Part shown: piece after piece, positions 15,221 to 15,461 of the stretch
How the letters are laid out: the number at the start of each line of letters is the position of its first letter
Numbering within the stretch: the stretch's first letter is position 1
Assembly: GCA_945860375.1 (NCBI GenBank)
Contig: CAMAQR010000074.1
Coordinates: forward strand, 1 to 15,461
Source: Pseudorhodobacter antarcticus
GTDB taxonomy: Bacteria; Pseudomonadota; Alphaproteobacteria; Rhodobacterales; Rhodobacteraceae
Direction of reading: 5' to 3'
Length of the DNA stretch: 15,461 bases
The notes under the pieces: model-generated
Told to the model about the DNA's origin: nothing
Seen by the model: the letters and a program-made list of their open reading frames with translations, nothing else
Database searches by the model: none
Position numbers and translations under genes: made by a program

Positions 15221-15315
15221 GGCCGACAGCGCCTGCAGGCCCGCAACCCCACATCCTGCGCCTGCTCCACCGTGTCAAACGCCCGTGCATTCCGCCGCAA
15301 CGGTATGGGCGACGC
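15217..15315 (-). pseudogene. Truncated Ada-type metal-binding protein, C-terminal remnant
   Basis: The minus frame ending at a TAG (15217-15219) encodes 32 residues closing with RNARAFDTVEQAQDVGLRACRRCRP. This resembles the C-terminal half of Ada zinc-binding domains, where two cysteines of the metal site fall in a CxxC ending just after an A-x2-AGxR element. The upstream part, with the other cysteines and the start, is missing: the frame enters the repeat region of a mobile element at about 15316 and hits a stop. It therefore looks like a gene cut by insertion. Family call moderate; loss of the N-terminus fairly clear. Confidence 0.5.
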
Positions 15316-15461
15316 ATTATGCCGATGTCCGGATTATGCCGACGTAGGGCTATAAGTTGTTGTTTCTGGTGGGGCTCTCTGTGGTGGTGTCGGCATAATC
15401 AGAGGGCTTCGAGGAAGGCGAGGAGTTTGTCGGTTGGCCTGAATCGGCCGGGTTTTGTCGC
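15316..15461. mobile_element. Left end of an insertion element with repeated ATTATGCCGA motifs
   Basis: Two direct copies of ATTATGCCGA(T/C)GT start at 15316 and 15333. A perfect 12-bp inverted partner of GATTATGCCGAC (15332-15343) lies at 15389-15400 and abuts the stop codon of a recombinase-like gene. The element continues beyond the window. The layout recalls elements carrying tyrosine recombinases (for example recombinase-in-trio types), but the family cannot be set from this piece. Confidence 0.6.
15399..15461 (-). CDS. C-terminal end of a probable recombinase/transposase (partial)
   Basis: Only the last 20 codons are present; the rest is beyond the right edge. They read ATKPGRFRPTDKLLAFLEAL and end at a TGA (15399-15401) that overlaps the inner inverted repeat. 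A terminal FRPTDKLLAFLEAL-like tail, right beside the element end, is what I associate with recombinase genes of such elements. Too short to prove. Confidence 0.45.
   Translation of the reverse strand, partial: ATKPGRFRPTDKLLAFLEAL

Noticed and set aside
1..15461. CRISPR array, tRNA or rRNA genes, defence system
   Set aside because: No regularly spaced repeats, no cloverleaf-like sequence and no conserved rRNA stretch were seen; no nuclease or toxin-antitoxin domains were recognised.

Overview
The window looks like a chromosomal piece of a Rhodobacterales-type alphaproteobacterium. The support is high GC with strong G/C third-position bias, a stand-alone HisB followed by HisH, a ManB/CpsG-type phosphomannomutase, and a short intergenic repeat of a kind I associate with that order. 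No rRNA, tRNA or CRISPR array is visible.

Positions 1-10870 hold a sugar-catabolism island built as three transcription units: (i) a Tat-type sugar-binding protein (minus) divergent from an ABC ATPase, a FucU-type mutarotase and a ribokinase-family kinase (plus); (ii) an overlapping BtpA/SgcQ - M42 metallopeptidase - FGGY kinase operon (minus) divergent from a D-threo-aldose 1-dehydrogenase-like aldo/keto reductase (plus); (iii) a GntR/FCD repressor followed by a TIM-barrel sugar isomerase (minus). Each unit has, at its upstream end, a copy of the same 16-bp palindrome with consensus AACATGCTAGCATGTT (1843-1858, 8014-8029, 10852-10867). The third copy is perfect and covers the start codon of the GntR gene. 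The simplest reading is one autoregulated regulon: the sugar binds the periplasmic protein, enters by an ABC transporter whose permeases lie left of the window, is anomerised by the mutarotase, and is then isomerised or oxidised and phosphorylated. The sugar is not known; the mutarotase and the dehydrogenase point towards an L-fucose/D-arabinose-like aldose.

The most unusual part is the BtpA/SgcQ + M42 pair. In E. coli these two families occur together in the cryptic PTS sugar operon sgc, and an M42 protein also occurs in frv. Here the pair is translationally coupled to an FGGY kinase under a GntR operator in an ABC-transporter setting, which suggests a transporter-independent catabolic module whose chemistry is unassigned.

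Positions 11150-14208 are housekeeping: manB/cpsG (minus) divergent from hisB-hisH (plus), then a small zinc-ribbon membrane protein (minus). Positions 14209-14536 hold little, perhaps one 42-codon ORF. At 14537-15220 lies a Dph6-like PP-loop ATPase. The right edge shows the end of a mobile element (inverted and direct repeats around ATTATGCCGA and the last 20 codons of a probable recombinase/transposase) that appears to have cut off a small Ada-type metal-binding gene (15217-15315).
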